Assembly: GCA_900169975.1 (NCBI GenBank)
Contig: LT827126.1
Location: 372,001 to 436,000, forward strand
Reading direction: 5' to 3'
From: Pseudoflavonifractor sp. Marseille-P3106
GTDB taxonomy: Bacteria; Bacillota; Clostridia; Oscillospirales; Oscillospiraceae
DNA: 64,000 nucleotides
In this document: positions 17,841 through 27,107 of the stretch, piece after piece
Layout of the letters: each line of letters starts with the position of its first letter
How positions within the stretch are numbered: position 1 is the stretch's first letter
Notes under the pieces: generated by a model
Seen by the model: only the letters and a program-made list of their open reading frames with translations
Told to the model about the DNA's origin: nothing
Database searches by the model: none
Made by a program: the position numbers and the translations under genes

Positions 17841-18335
17841 ATGCAGATTGAAAACAGAAAGCACTGGATAGACCAGATTATGGACAACGTGTCGGATTAC
17901 GAGCTGACCGCGATGTTCGCGGACCTCACAGAGTTCCGGCGGACTGCGCTGCTGAAGCCGGAAAGCACTGTCCGGGCTTTGGACAGAATTTTTCGGAAGC
18001 AGTGCGGGCAAAGCGATACCATGCTGCGGGTAGTGGAGGATGCGGTGCTCTATGAGATGGCCCGGCGGTACAACAATGCCAACGAAGATAACAGGGCCGC
18101 AGCCATTGAGAGATGGAAGACTCAGGGATTTAGGGAGGTCTTGCTCTACAAGGACGAGGCGAGCACCCCAATTTTGACGTACTGGGTCTTTGCAGATAAC
18201 GCGGACAACCTCACCCTGGGACACTTTGACAGCGAAGAGGCCGCTCGGGAATTCATCCGTCAGAATGGATACACCTACGGAAACGATGGCTCCGTTATCA
18301 TCGCCTCGGACGAGGGCGGCGCAGAGGACGAATAG
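17841..18335 (+). CDS. Hypothetical protein
   Basis: 164 residues, soluble, helical N-terminal half rich in Arg/Glu; no motif. ATG behind GGGGGG. Confidence 0.6.
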   Translation: MQIENRKHWIDQIMDNVSDYELTAMFADLTEFRRTALLKPESTVRALDRIFRKQCGQSDTMLRVVEDAVLYEMARRYNNANEDNRAAAIERWKTQGFREVLLYKDEASTPILTYWVFADNADNLTLGHFDSEEAAREFIRQNGYTYGNDGSVIIASDEGGAEDE

Positions 18336-18388
18336 CCAAAAGTTTCTGTCAGACTCGGAAAGTACCCGCAGGGAGGAGGGATGAGCAG

Positions 18389-18946
18389 GTGCAGACAATT
18401 TGTTACTGGACAAAACGGCCGGAGTTATCGCAAAAGGCCGAGAGCTTTGCGAAGGAGAAGGTCAATCACGACACACGAATTTACAGGCGAAACCGGGTAT
18501 TCACGATTGCTGCGGTCACATTTCTGTCCATAAGCGGCGTGTTCATGGCCGGTTGCCTTCTGCGAATGATTGCTCACATTATGGCGGGTGTACCGGATGA
18601 TGACCCTCAGTTCTATATCTGGCGGCTCTTTCTCAGCTTATCTACGCTTGCGATAGGTCTCATCCTTTTTCGGGTTCGTCCGGTACTGGAAGAGCTGCCT
18701 TGGCCAGACTGGTATGCGCAGTATATGCTGGACGAGACCCGCCTACAAATCCTTCTCCCTGGGAAGCCTGTCCGGGTCAGCGGCATGGTCGACAGGTTCG
18801 GCCGCCGCCTCCCGGAATGTGAGGCATACCGAGGTATTGCCGATTTCGACTCCAGAAAGTTGTTTCTCCTCTTTCAGGCCGGTCCTGACAGGAAGTTCTG
18901 TGTTATAACCTCTCTGGACGACATGACATTCATCCCATACGGATAG
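18389..18946 (+). CDS. Membrane protein of unknown function
   Basis: 185 residues, GTG start behind GGAGGAGGG at a slightly long distance. Two membrane segments (about residues 40-65 and 76-94) and a soluble C-terminal domain. Last gene of the operon from 15982. Confidence 0.62.
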   Translation: MQTICYWTKRPELSQKAESFAKEKVNHDTRIYRRNRVFTIAAVTFLSISGVFMAGCLLRMIAHIMAGVPDDDPQFYIWRLFLSLSTLAIGLILFRVRPVLEELPWPDWYAQYMLDETRLQILLPGKPVRVSGMVDRFGRRLPECEAYRGIADFDSRKLFLLFQAGPDRKFCVITSLDDMTFIPYG

Positions 18947-18950
18947 GCTC

Positions 18951-18984
18951 AAAGCCATGTACCTTCCCGGGTACATGGCTTTTG
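18951..18984 (+). terminator. Intrinsic terminator
   Basis: AAAGCCATGTACC, loop TTCCC, GGTACATGGCTTTT. Confidence 0.9.
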
Positions 18985-19030
18985 ACATGTAAGAAAAAAT
19001 CGAGGATAATATGGCAGCGGGAGGCGATAA

Positions 19031-19130
19031 CTGTCCGGCAGTGCCAGGTAGTGCTCTGACTTCTCATTGCATTGCCGCAACTCGCCGGAAGTGCCGGATA
19101 GTTCCCTGGCTGCCAGGCAGTTGCGGCAAC
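19031..19130 (+). repeat. Cluster of short repeats inside an inverted repeat
   Basis: The 311-base gap 18947-19257 has no gene. It holds three imperfect direct copies: CCGGCAGTGCCAGGTAGT (19035), CCGGAAGTGCCGGATAGT (19085) and CTGGCTGCCAGGCAGT (19106). The last two sit inside a perfect 11-base inverted repeat TTGCCGCAACT (19072) / AGTTGCGGCAA (19119). It could be a structured RNA, a protein-binding array or a recombination site. Confidence 0.6.
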
Positions 19131-19199
19131 ACTCGTTGCTCCTTCTGCCTGTTTATTGGACGTGGCGGTGAAATAGCAGTCACATGGAGCCTTAAAATA

Positions 19200-19228
19200 T
19201 TGACTAATTTATTATTATATGGTATAAT
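19200..19228 (+). promoter_or_regulatory. Family A promoter
   Basis: -35 TTGACT at 19200 within AATATTGACTAATTTA, 17-base spacer ending TTATTATATGG, -10 TATAAT at 19223 followed by ATTGTT. Heads the long operon 19258-29193. Confidence 0.9.
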
Positions 19229-19257
19229 ATTGTTACAGAAAACGGGAGGTCTGTCCT

Positions 19258-20004
19258 ATGGAAGCACCTAAGCTCTTAAGCACTCAATACCCCGGCCTTA
19301 TGAGTACCTACCACACACCGCATGTCTGCGGCCAGTGCGGCGCTCACATTGCCGACGACTGGTCATTCTGCCCGGAATGTGGGACAGCGACCGGCCTTAC
19401 ACAGGAGGACTTCGAAGAGTCGGCCCGGTGGCTGGATGCGGTGCAGAAGGCTGGCACCTGTACGCCAATGGATACCAAACAGAGGCCCAGATGTGCCCGT
19501 TGCAGGAACCACCACTACGATGTGGAGCAGAAGTTCTCCTGCAGGCTCGGCCACCAAGATACTTTTTCCATGAAAGAGGACATGGGCGAGTGCCCAGACT
19601 TCAAGAGCCGGTATCTGGAGTTCCCACTGACTGTGCAGGGGATTGAGATAAAGGAATGCTTGCCACCAATGCGGCAGGTTGGCAAGCTGGTTCGGGTTCA
19701 GCTCTGCGGGGATGAAAAGACATACCTGGGGATTTACCTCGGTGAACTTGTTTGTGACTCTTTCGTATACACCCGCTCGGATAGCCAAGAGCTGTTTGTA
19801 ATGCCTTATCAGAATCCGGCTCTATACGTCCCGGCCTTGTCCCGCATCGTATGGGGGAATGAGAGCTGGTGGAGCATTATCAGGACCAGTAAGGACCTGG
19901 ACAATATCGCTGACGACGACTTCGCAACTCAATGGTATAACCAGTTAATAAATGCGCTCTACACTGTGGGAGAGCTAGAAAACAGGAGGAAGGAGGAATC
20001 CTGA
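19258..20004 (+). CDS. Double zinc-ribbon protein
   Basis: 248 residues, ATG behind GGGAGG. First ribbon CGQCGAHI ... CPECG (residues 23-42), second CARC ... C (residues 80-97). The C-terminal 130 residues form an unrecognised alpha/beta domain. First gene of the operon. Confidence 0.62.
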   Translation: MEAPKLLSTQYPGLMSTYHTPHVCGQCGAHIADDWSFCPECGTATGLTQEDFEESARWLDAVQKAGTCTPMDTKQRPRCARCRNHHYDVEQKFSCRLGHQDTFSMKEDMGECPDFKSRYLEFPLTVQGIEIKECLPPMRQVGKLVRVQLCGDEKTYLGIYLGELVCDSFVYTRSDSQELFVMPYQNPALYVPALSRIVWGNESWWSIIRTSKDLDNIADDDFATQWYNQLINALYTVGELENRRKEES

Positions 20005-20005
20005 A

Positions 20006-20908
20006 ATGTTGCTCAATAAAGAAACTGCCGTCGGCGGACTTGTCCAGGAGCTGAACCGATGGCTGAAGGTCAAATGGCTGCACGCGGACTACAACAAGCA
20101 GTTGCCAAATGCCCGGGATGTTCTCGATTACTTCAAACGGCTATTCGAGTCCGCCGAGCGGGAATACGGTGGTGCAGTCTGCAATGCACACGCAGACTTC
20201 TACAAGGAGCTGGGAAAGGAACAGCCGGACCAGTGCTGCGACTTCGACACTCTGACACTGCTGGACACATCTGTTCAGGGGAATGACCTGGTTCTTTTCA
20301 CTTGGCTGGGTGGAGAGCAAATCCCTATCCTTGTGTTCCATATGGACATCCAGCACATTGCATTGGATGACGACACCTGTGAGGCAGTCCAGGGTGTTTC
20401 CTGCGATGATGACGCTGAAACCAAACTCGTAGATATCCTGTGCTCAGTCGTCCGTAAGCAGGACGCCACCGAGGTAGATATCATCCAGCGATGGCAGTTG
20501 GCATCGGACTTTTACCGGGAGAAGCATCCCATCTGCCCAGTCTGTGGAAATGGGAATGTCCGCATCGTCCCGAATGACGATTGGAGCAGCAGTGGCCCAG
20601 GGCGGTATGTCTGTGACTACTGCGACTGGGAGTCCCACGGAAAGCAGTACTATTACAAGAGCGACCTGGGAGATAAGGACGCTTTTCAGAAAGAGGTCAA
20701 ATACCTCAAAAAGGTCCGTGACTGCAAAGACGGCGTTCGGACGGCAGATGACACCTTCAAAGCAGCAGTTGAGCTGCTGACCGCCACGCGGGATAAGGCG
20801 TTGAAGGGGAAGGTTGAAGTCTACGTACTTCAGCAGACCCTGGAGAGCTGGTCCAAGCAGCTTGAGCGGCTGACCGCTGAATGGAAAGGAAATAAAAATG
20901 GGCGCTGA
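20006..20908 (+). CDS. Hypothetical protein with central zinc ribbon
   Basis: 300 residues. A zinc ribbon CPVCG ... CDYC lies at about residues 174-208; the C-terminal 70 residues are a Lys/Glu-rich helix. No catalytic motif. Confidence 0.62.
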   Translation: MLLNKETAVGGLVQELNRWLKVKWLHADYNKQLPNARDVLDYFKRLFESAEREYGGAVCNAHADFYKELGKEQPDQCCDFDTLTLLDTSVQGNDLVLFTWLGGEQIPILVFHMDIQHIALDDDTCEAVQGVSCDDDAETKLVDILCSVVRKQDATEVDIIQRWQLASDFYREKHPICPVCGNGNVRIVPNDDWSSSGPGRYVCDYCDWESHGKQYYYKSDLGDKDAFQKEVKYLKKVRDCKDGVRTADDTFKAAVELLTATRDKALKGKVEVYVLQQTLESWSKQLERLTAEWKGNKNGR

Positions 20909-21197
20909 CAGCGGGTATCCTGTGGCAGAGGAAGTTCGGTTGGCCACTCAAGGCGATAAGGAGGCGGCAGGGCGGTTGGCCCAAGCCGGTATTCTCCTGC
21001 CGTGCCCCTTCTGCAAGTCCAATTTGGAACACAAACGCTTCCTCGGCCACTGGTACTGGCTGCACCCGGTTACAGCGTGTCCGCTCATCTGGTGTGCCGA
21101 GGACTCCCAGTATGGGTTTCTGGACGCAGAGAAGAACAACACCATGTGGAACACGCGAAACCTATCCGATTTTGAAAGCGAGGAAGAAAAATGCTGA
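20898..21197 (+). CDS. Lar-like zinc-finger protein
   Basis: 99 residues, overlapping the previous gene. LLPCPFCKSNLEH, a later CAED and the closing MWNTRN follow the Lar (restriction alleviation) pattern of CPFCG ... WNTR. Lar-type proteins of phages and plasmids can relieve type I restriction, but most family members are untested. Confidence 0.6.
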   Translation: MGADSGYPVAEEVRLATQGDKEAAGRLAQAGILLPCPFCKSNLEHKRFLGHWYWLHPVTACPLIWCAEDSQYGFLDAEKNNTMWNTRNLSDFESEEEKC

Positions 21198-21532
21198 AAT
21201 ATTACGACCCCAACTTTAGGGGCGTCCATATTGTGCGGGCCACATTCATGGCCTGGGACTATGTAGGGCATGTGGCATGGCCTATCGGCGGGAACTGCCG
21301 TGGCGCTGCAATGCTGGATACGGACTTTCTGGAGTGCGACACCCAGGAAGATATCGACCGCTATGTGGAGAACGACTGCCAATTCTCCTTTGACGAGGAG
21401 AGCGAGACCTACTCCGCCGTCCTTCACCGGGAAGATGGCGATACACTGGAGTACTCTGGCGACGAGGATGAGTTCAAGAGCATTCTGATTTCCATGGAAA
21501 TCAGCGAGTGCCGGGAACAGAAGACCCATTGA
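21191..21532 (+). CDS. Hypothetical protein
   Basis: 113 residues, acidic, ATG overlapping the previous gene by 7 bases. No motif. Confidence 0.58.
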   Translation: MLKYYDPNFRGVHIVRATFMAWDYVGHVAWPIGGNCRGAAMLDTDFLECDTQEDIDRYVENDCQFSFDEESETYSAVLHREDGDTLEYSGDEDEFKSILISMEISECREQKTH

Positions 21533-21553
21533 TGGCAGGGAGGGAGACGCATT

Positions 21554-22369
21554 TTGAAAGCAGCTATCCTCGCGCTGGCGGTTGTACTGGCCCTATCCGG
21601 GGTCCAGTCAACCCCGGCGGCGGCCGTGGAAGCCCCGGCCATCAAGTCCGGGCCCGCCTATGTTGTGGAGCACGGGACTGAGTACATCCTCCACGCCGGT
21701 GGCGTAACTCCGGCTGGCGCTGTTGGCAGTAATAGCCTGGAGGCCCTGGACTACTCCTATCAACGGGGCTACCGGGCCATGGAGATGGATTTCTTTTGGA
21801 CGACTGACGGCCAACTGGTCTGCGTCCATGATTGGGATGCCTATTACGCCCACAGCCTGGGCAAAGAGGCCCTGACGCTCCAAGAGTTTGAGTCTGTGAA
21901 CGGCTCCTATGGGTTTACCTCCATGACTATCGACAGCCTGACCCAGTGGATAACTCAACACGACGATGTTGTCATCGTCACCGACATCAAAGAGAACTGT
22001 GCGGAGGGCGCGAAGCTGATTGCGGAGCGGTATCCCCAGTTGCGGGACCGATTCTACATCCAAATCTACAACACCCAGGACTATGAGGCGGTATCCGCGC
22101 TGGGCTTTCAGAACATCATCCTGACGGTCTACCAGATGACCTGGGCGGAAAAGGCAGATGTCAATGCCCTGGTGGCCTTCGCCAGCAGTCATACGCTGGC
22201 AGGCATTACATTTCCTATCGACCTGGTAGACCTCATCCCTGGGTATCTTGAGACCCTGGTGGCCTCCGGCACTCCAGTTTTTGTCCACACCGTCAATGAC
22301 GCTGAAACGCAACAGATGCTCTTTGACGCCGGAGTGGCAGGAGTCTACACAGATGGGATGCTTCAGTGA
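21554..22369 (+). CDS. Secreted glycerophosphodiester phosphodiesterase-like protein
   Basis: 271 residues, TTG start behind AGGGAG. Signal peptide (residues 1-25, LALAVVLALSGVQSTPAAA). The TIM-barrel pattern of GDPD enzymes is visible: YILHAGGVTPAGAVGSNSLEAL, GYRAMEMDFFWTTDGQLVCVHDWD, and late VFVHTVNDAETQQML and GVYTDG. The usual opening HRG ... ENT is HAGG ... NSLEA here, so the first catalytic loop is altered; the ExD and HD pairs remain. Probably hydrolyses glycerophosphodiesters or a related wall or lipid substrate outside the cell. Confidence 0.82.
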   Translation: MKAAILALAVVLALSGVQSTPAAAVEAPAIKSGPAYVVEHGTEYILHAGGVTPAGAVGSNSLEALDYSYQRGYRAMEMDFFWTTDGQLVCVHDWDAYYAHSLGKEALTLQEFESVNGSYGFTSMTIDSLTQWITQHDDVVIVTDIKENCAEGAKLIAERYPQLRDRFYIQIYNTQDYEAVSALGFQNIILTVYQMTWAEKADVNALVAFASSHTLAGITFPIDLVDLIPGYLETLVASGTPVFVHTVNDAETQQMLFDAGVAGVYTDGMLQ

Positions 22370-22387
22370 GCAAGGGGGGTACAATCC

Positions 22388-22558
22388 ATGGATGAAACAC
22401 TGATTTGCCCCTATTGCGGGCAGGAACAGTACGGCCACGAGCCAGACGAAATTACGGCTTTCATGTGCTCTACTCAGTGTGAGCACTGCGGCAAAATGTT
22501 CTCGTACTCCGTTACTGTTACCAGAGAATACAACGCCACAAAGGATGAGGCCGATTAG
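22388..22558 (+). CDS. Small zinc-ribbon protein
   Basis: 56 residues, ATG behind AGGGGGG. CPYCGQE near the start and CEHCGKMF later form one zinc ribbon; the tail is Thr/Glu-rich. It is encoded in a frame different from the longer open frame that begins at 22479. Confidence 0.68.
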   Translation: MDETLICPYCGQEQYGHEPDEITAFMCSTQCEHCGKMFSYSVTVTREYNATKDEAD

Positions 22559-22613
22559 ACCTCATCCTCAAAAAAGACGAGACCTGTGTGCGTCAGCCAA
22601 GAGGGGGATGACG

Positions 22614-24935
22614 ATGGAGAGAAAATTCAACACAAATGGGACCGCAAGGTTCACCAATATCAAAGTTCTGACGGCATGGCTCGAAAATCTCAGCGCAGAG
22701 GCCGCTGGGGAGACCTGTGACCGTCTTCTGGCCGTCCGTAAGGGTCAGTTACCGCACGGCCGCTCTGACGCCATACAGGACGTTATAAGCGCGTCCTTTC
22801 AGGTGACAGGCTATGTGCTCTCGAAACCGGACTGGGCGACCAATTTGGGTCCCAGCAAAGAAGAGAAGTGGGCCATGCAGCGCTCAGCCCTCAGTGAGCG
22901 CCTGCAGAAGTTCTATAACTATTGCGCAGAGTTCGGCCAGACCCCCAATGTCGGCTTTTGGGCGGATGGGGAGTATGCCTTTCTGTATCTCGGGAACCCC
23001 AGCTCCGGTATCATTGTGCCGGAGCCGGAAAAGTATCTGGAGTACATCCCACCGAAGGACTATTCCGCTATGACCCCGCTCCAGGTACGAAAGCAACTCG
23101 GTGTCGGCATATCTCAGGAAGACGGCGATATCCAATCTCTGGTCTCCGCAGAGGTCGAGGCCAGTCTAACAGGTGCGGACCTCAAGAAAAGTCTGGACGA
23201 CCAGAATCAAGCGATTGCGGATATCGAGCAGGAAATGAAAGATACTCGGGAGGCCAAGACCGGAGAACTGGCAGAACTCCGCATGGAACTGGAACGTATC
23301 CAGGCGGAACTGGATGCCAAGAAGTCCGCGCTCATGGCAGAACTGGAACAGAAGAAGCGGTATATGGAGCAGATGAAGGAACAGATGGAAAACCAAATCT
23401 ATCTGCTGGACTCTCAAATCTATGCCATCCGCTGCTTCGCCGGAGAGGTCGTCCAGTTTGCCCGCATCCGGTCCGGCCGAAATGCCCCTATCACCGAGCC
23501 TATCGTCATTCATCAGAAACTCCGGTTCCTGGATGAAGACCTGGGCCGCCTAGCGTCTCTCTACGAAATCCAGTGGGAGAGACTGGACCTGTTTGAACAG
23601 TTCCTCCGGCACTCGCCGCTGGCCTTGGATACCTTCGCTCCCAACGAGCGTTGCGTTGTCCTAGTCCGCCTGAGCCGTACCGGCACACAGCAGGGAAGGG
23701 ACAACATCCGCCTCTATACGAATCTCTTCAAGAACTATGAGTATTACCACGGGAAGACCGTGGGCATCATCATCCGAAATGGGGAGAACCTGTATCTGGG
23801 TTGGACGGAAGAGGATAGAGTTCATATCGAGGATGACCTGCTTATCTCCAAGGTGGTCACGGAAGTGACGCCGGGAGAAGAACCAGAATTCATGTTTGAA
23901 TCGGAGCGTGAGTGGTACGAGCAACAACAAAAAGCTGAGCGTCGCCGCCTGGTGGATGGGCTGGTCTCCCGCTCCTTCGTTTACAACATCCTGCAGGGCA
24001 TCGTGGAGCACACCGATATGCTCCCGCTCCCGGAGGGCGTGGCGCTGAATAAGCCCTCGGAGTATGTCATCTACTCTGTGGCGGACAAATGGCTGGTAGA
24101 CAACCGCTTTGGTTCCTTCAACGAAATCGTTGAAAAGTCCAATGAACGGGTCACAGAAGGTGATATGCTATTGACAGTCCAGCACCTTATCCCAGAGCGT
24201 AGCTCCTGGGGCGGAAACTACAGCCCCCGCTGGGACAATGTGCGCGGCAGAGGCGACCGAAACCGGACCCATGACTGCCATGTGGATGACTGCAAAATAT
24301 ATCCCGCCAATCTGGTTGAATATGATGAACCTGTCAGCAAGACACGTTTCAAGCGCCTGGTGCCGCCTGGGTACTTCGAACTCCAGAAGAACCCAGACGC
24401 GAAGCCCACTTGGCGGGAGTTCGTCGAGTACACTGACAGGTATGAGCCGCTCCACAACGAGGATGGTTCCGAGGTCCCGCCAGATGAGCAGGACCAAATT
24501 ATCGATGTGTTCGATTACCGTAGACAGCATGTCTATGTCTCTGTGCCGAAAATGTTCAGCTACGCTGATGCTCGTTCAAATTTTGAACTACAGCCGGAAG
24601 AATATATCAATCTGACCTACCTCAACAGTGTTTGGCTGGAGTGGGCTGTGACCACCAAGAACCTGGGTGGATGGACGGTGGGCAGTAAGGAAGTGACCTA
24701 CGCCTATGCCATCAAGTACATCAAGACGGCCCTGGACTTCATTCGGAAGCGGGAAGCGGAGGAAAAAGCGAACCTGGATGCCGTGGACAGCACCATTACC
24801 CAGGACCCGGATTGGCCGCTGCGGCTGAGCGAATGGAAGCTGGCGAAGGGGGTGCGGCAAATCACGCCATATCAGGCAAAGCGGTTCGCCAAATATTACA
24901 AAGAGCGGGGAGTGGTAAGTAATGGAGCGGGATGA
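22614..24935 (+). CDS. Large coiled-coil protein of unknown function
   Basis: 773 residues; ATG 22614 (or 22608) behind GAGGGGG. Residues 200-285 form a long heptad coiled coil (KKSLDDQNQAIADIEQEMKD ... QKKRYMEQMKEQ). The parts before and after are globular, with LYLGWTEEDRVHIEDD near residue 400 and a CHVDDC pair near residue 555. No nucleotide-binding motif. One of the two largest proteins of the window, so perhaps a scaffold or DNA-associated factor; I do not recognise it. Confidence 0.68.
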   Translation: MERKFNTNGTARFTNIKVLTAWLENLSAEAAGETCDRLLAVRKGQLPHGRSDAIQDVISASFQVTGYVLSKPDWATNLGPSKEEKWAMQRSALSERLQKFYNYCAEFGQTPNVGFWADGEYAFLYLGNPSSGIIVPEPEKYLEYIPPKDYSAMTPLQVRKQLGVGISQEDGDIQSLVSAEVEASLTGADLKKSLDDQNQAIADIEQEMKDTREAKTGELAELRMELERIQAELDAKKSALMAELEQKKRYMEQMKEQMENQIYLLDSQIYAIRCFAGEVVQFARIRSGRNAPITEPIVIHQKLRFLDEDLGRLASLYEIQWERLDLFEQFLRHSPLALDTFAPNERCVVLVRLSRTGTQQGRDNIRLYTNLFKNYEYYHGKTVGIIIRNGENLYLGWTEEDRVHIEDDLLISKVVTEVTPGEEPEFMFESEREWYEQQQKAERRRLVDGLVSRSFVYNILQGIVEHTDMLPLPEGVALNKPSEYVIYSVADKWLVDNRFGSFNEIVEKSNERVTEGDMLLTVQHLIPERSSWGGNYSPRWDNVRGRGDRNRTHDCHVDDCKIYPANLVEYDEPVSKTRFKRLVPPGYFELQKNPDAKPTWREFVEYTDRYEPLHNEDGSEVPPDEQDQIIDVFDYRRQHVYVSVPKMFSYADARSNFELQPEEYINLTYLNSVWLEWAVTTKNLGGWTVGSKEVTYAYAIKYIKTALDFIRKREAEEKANLDAVDSTITQDPDWPLRLSEWKLAKGVRQITPYQAKRFAKYYKERGVVSNGAG

Positions 24936-25326
24936 CCTCATCCTTCGGAGGGTCGCGGCCGCCTACTTCGCGGGGGATGAGGTCATCCCCTGCGGAGAGG
25001 CCCGGGCTGCGATAGAGATGTGTCCGGCGGCAGAACTTCCGCCAGACTGGCTCAGCAGGGAAGCCGTCCAGTTGGCCGTAAGAGAAGCCTATACTGGCTG
25101 TATGGATTCGACCGTCTATGCGCCAAGGGATTTCCTCCGTCTGCTGGACATAGTTCCGTCAGTCCGGCAGCATGAGCAAAATTTCGGTCACTGGATACGC
25201 CGGGATGTGGCAGGGGAGGACCCGTGGGAGTGCAGTGAGTGCGGCAATTCCGTTCCGGTCTATGGATATCATTTCTGTCCAAACTGTGGGTTTCCGATGA
25301 GATTGGGAAAGAAGGCGGGTAAATGA
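24922..25326 (+). CDS. Protein with C-terminal zinc ribbon
   Basis: 134 residues. C-terminal WECSECGNSVPV ... FCPNCGFPM is the zinc ribbon common in Clostridia mobile-element proteins. The N-terminal part is helical. Overlaps both neighbours. Confidence 0.65.
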   Translation: MERDDLILRRVAAAYFAGDEVIPCGEARAAIEMCPAAELPPDWLSREAVQLAVREAYTGCMDSTVYAPRDFLRLLDIVPSVRQHEQNFGHWIRRDVAGEDPWECSECGNSVPVYGYHFCPNCGFPMRLGKKAGK

Positions 25327-25871
25327 AACCTGAAAGTTGCATTCGCAAACTGCCGATTTATCAAGGCAATATCCTCGAAATATCCCATCCGGCTCCGACC
25401 TTTATCGTCCAGCAGGTCAACTGTAAGGGCGTGATGGGTGCTGGTCTGGCAAGGCAAATTCGGGCGAAATGGCCCGGTATCTATGCGCCATATGTAGAAA
25501 TCTGTCGGAACAAGGGTGTACAGGCACTGGGCACAATGTTTCCCTATGTGACACCAGATAATGGTCCCGTTATCTGCAACTGCTTTGCCCAAGACGACTA
25601 TGGCCGCGATAGGCAATATACCTCATATCCGCACCTCCATAAAAGTCTTTGTCAAGTAAGGGCGTATGCGGAAAGCCATTTCAAAGATTATCTTGGTACA
25701 AAAACGCCAGTCTCTATTGCAATCCCCTATGGGTTGGGATGCGGCCTGGCCGGAGGCGATTGGAACACGGTTTATGGCATCCTTAACGAGGTGTTCTTTG
25801 ACTGCAATAACAACTATCTGCACGTTTACATTTGCAAATTGCCCGAGCGGCGGAAGGAGGAACTGAAATGA
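25323..25871 (+). CDS. Macrodomain protein
   Basis: 182 residues covering one macrodomain: NILEIS opening strand, VQQVNCKGVMGAGLARQIR (ADP-ribose-binding loop), then ICNCFAQDDYG and VSIAIPYGLGCGLAGGDW (second ligand loop). Macrodomains bind ADP-ribose and many remove it from proteins, nucleic acids or ADP-ribose-1''-phosphate. It lies three genes before a DNA/RNA nuclease lipoprotein and in one operon with MESH1-like and Sir2-like proteins, hinting at NAD or ADP-ribose chemistry. Confidence 0.85.
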   Translation: MKPESCIRKLPIYQGNILEISHPAPTFIVQQVNCKGVMGAGLARQIRAKWPGIYAPYVEICRNKGVQALGTMFPYVTPDNGPVICNCFAQDDYGRDRQYTSYPHLHKSLCQVRAYAESHFKDYLGTKTPVSIAIPYGLGCGLAGGDWNTVYGILNEVFFDCNNNYLHVYICKLPERRKEELK

Positions 25872-26497
25872 GCACTGTCCCGAGAAGCCCGTATCCAGAT
25901 GGAGACCGCAGCATCCTGGCCTGTCCATCCTGCGGAAGCGGTGAATACCTGTGGAACGAGGACGGAAACCGCAACCATTTCTGCGGCCAGTGCGGTCAGG
26001 CTATTGATTGGGGGGATGAAGCGCCCAGGAAGGACCTGCGGGTCGCCTGTTATTGCCGTGTGGCCACCAGGGAGCAGGCGGAGGAAACTGACATGGAGAC
26101 GCAACGTGAGCTGCTTGCAAGGGAAATCAAGAACGGAAAGTTCGGTCCCAACTGCTATATCCTGAACCCGCAGGAAGACCCCGCCGCCGTCAAGGCGCTC
26201 CGGGCCTATGCCGCCGCGACTGACAACGGGGAACTGGGCATGAGCCTACTGGCTACCATCAAGCCGTTGGAGCGGCCGGAGGAATGCCCATTCGACCAAA
26301 GCACCAAAACACTTCAGTGCCTGTTCGATGAGGCGTGGAAGCTGAACACTTCCGCAGAAACCAGAAGCCAATTTACCCAGATGGTCACGGACCAGCTCTC
26401 CGGCATCATGCAGGATTTCAATTTCCTGGTGGAGAACTGGAAGCTGATGACTGGATTCGCGGATTTCCCGCAGGACAAGGAGGACAACGAAACATGA
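25868..26497 (+). CDS. Zinc ribbon fused to remnant of serine recombinase N-terminus
   Basis: 209 residues, ATG overlapping the macrodomain stop by 4 bases. Residues 18-45 form a zinc ribbon (CPSCG ... CGQCG). Residues 56-85 read LRVACYCRVATREQAEETD then METQRELL, matching the first strand and helix of serine resolvases (usual YCRVSTDEQ), but the catalytic Ser is Ala and the rest of the resolvase domain is absent. Recombination is therefore not possible; the fragment may have been kept as a structural unit, or the likeness is chance. The C-terminal half is helical. Confidence 0.6.
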   Translation: MSTVPRSPYPDGDRSILACPSCGSGEYLWNEDGNRNHFCGQCGQAIDWGDEAPRKDLRVACYCRVATREQAEETDMETQRELLAREIKNGKFGPNCYILNPQEDPAAVKALRAYAAATDNGELGMSLLATIKPLERPEECPFDQSTKTLQCLFDEAWKLNTSAETRSQFTQMVTDQLSGIMQDFNFLVENWKLMTGFADFPQDKEDNET

Positions 26498-26685
26498 AAA
26501 CCTACAAGCTGGTTCTGGGCGGCTTGGATATGCTTGCGGCAGCCGCATCCCTGGCTTTGGCCATCAAAAAGAAGAGCAGCCTGCAGTACGGGTTTGCGGT
26601 CGGATTTGCTCTGATGGGCGCACTCAATCTGCTGGACGCCGCCCAGGACGACAAGTACCCCGACATCTATGGTGGCCGGGCATGA
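26494..26685 (+). CDS. Small membrane protein
   Basis: 63 residues, two hydrophobic segments (about 5-24 and 32-48) flanking KKKSS. Overlaps both neighbours by 4 bases. Confidence 0.6.
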   Translation: MKTYKLVLGGLDMLAAAASLALAIKKKSSLQYGFAVGFALMGALNLLDAAQDDKYPDIYGGRA

Positions 26686-27107
26686 CCTGCGTCATCTGCT
26701 TGGAGGATAGGGGAGGGGTGATGTTCAATCACCGCCGGGTCAGCCGGGATGCGGCCGTCACAGACCGTATCCTGAAACTCGCCGCCGAGTACGGCCCGCT
26801 GAATATCACCCCATATACCCTCCGCCTCCTGCCACAGGAAAATATCCCCTCATGCGTAGCCCATATCTGCGACCACCCGATTACTGAGGAAAAAGGCACC
26901 TGCTGGTTGGAGGATACCGTTGGAGAACTGCGGCCTGACGCCGCAGACAGGCTAATTCTCTTCCGTTGGAACCGAACATATCCGGCAGACACGCTCTTTG
27001 ACCGCGAGGCATTCTTTTCCGGGGGCAACTGGAAGCTGACAAGCCAAGAGGAATTCCCCGGGAAATCTCACGAAAAAATCACTATGGAGGTATACCACCG
27101 TGCTTAG
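26682..27107 (+). CDS. Hypothetical protein
   Basis: 141 residues, soluble, starts within the end of the previous gene. No motif beyond one early CVIC pair. Confidence 0.58.
   Translation: MTCVICLEDRGGVMFNHRRVSRDAAVTDRILKLAAEYGPLNITPYTLRLLPQENIPSCVAHICDHPITEEKGTCWLEDTVGELRPDAADRLILFRWNRTYPADTLFDREAFFSGGNWKLTSQEEFPGKSHEKITMEVYHRA

Noticed and set aside
19031-19130. CRISPR array.
   Set aside because: Repeats are imperfect, only three, and not separated by regular unique spacers; no cas genes.
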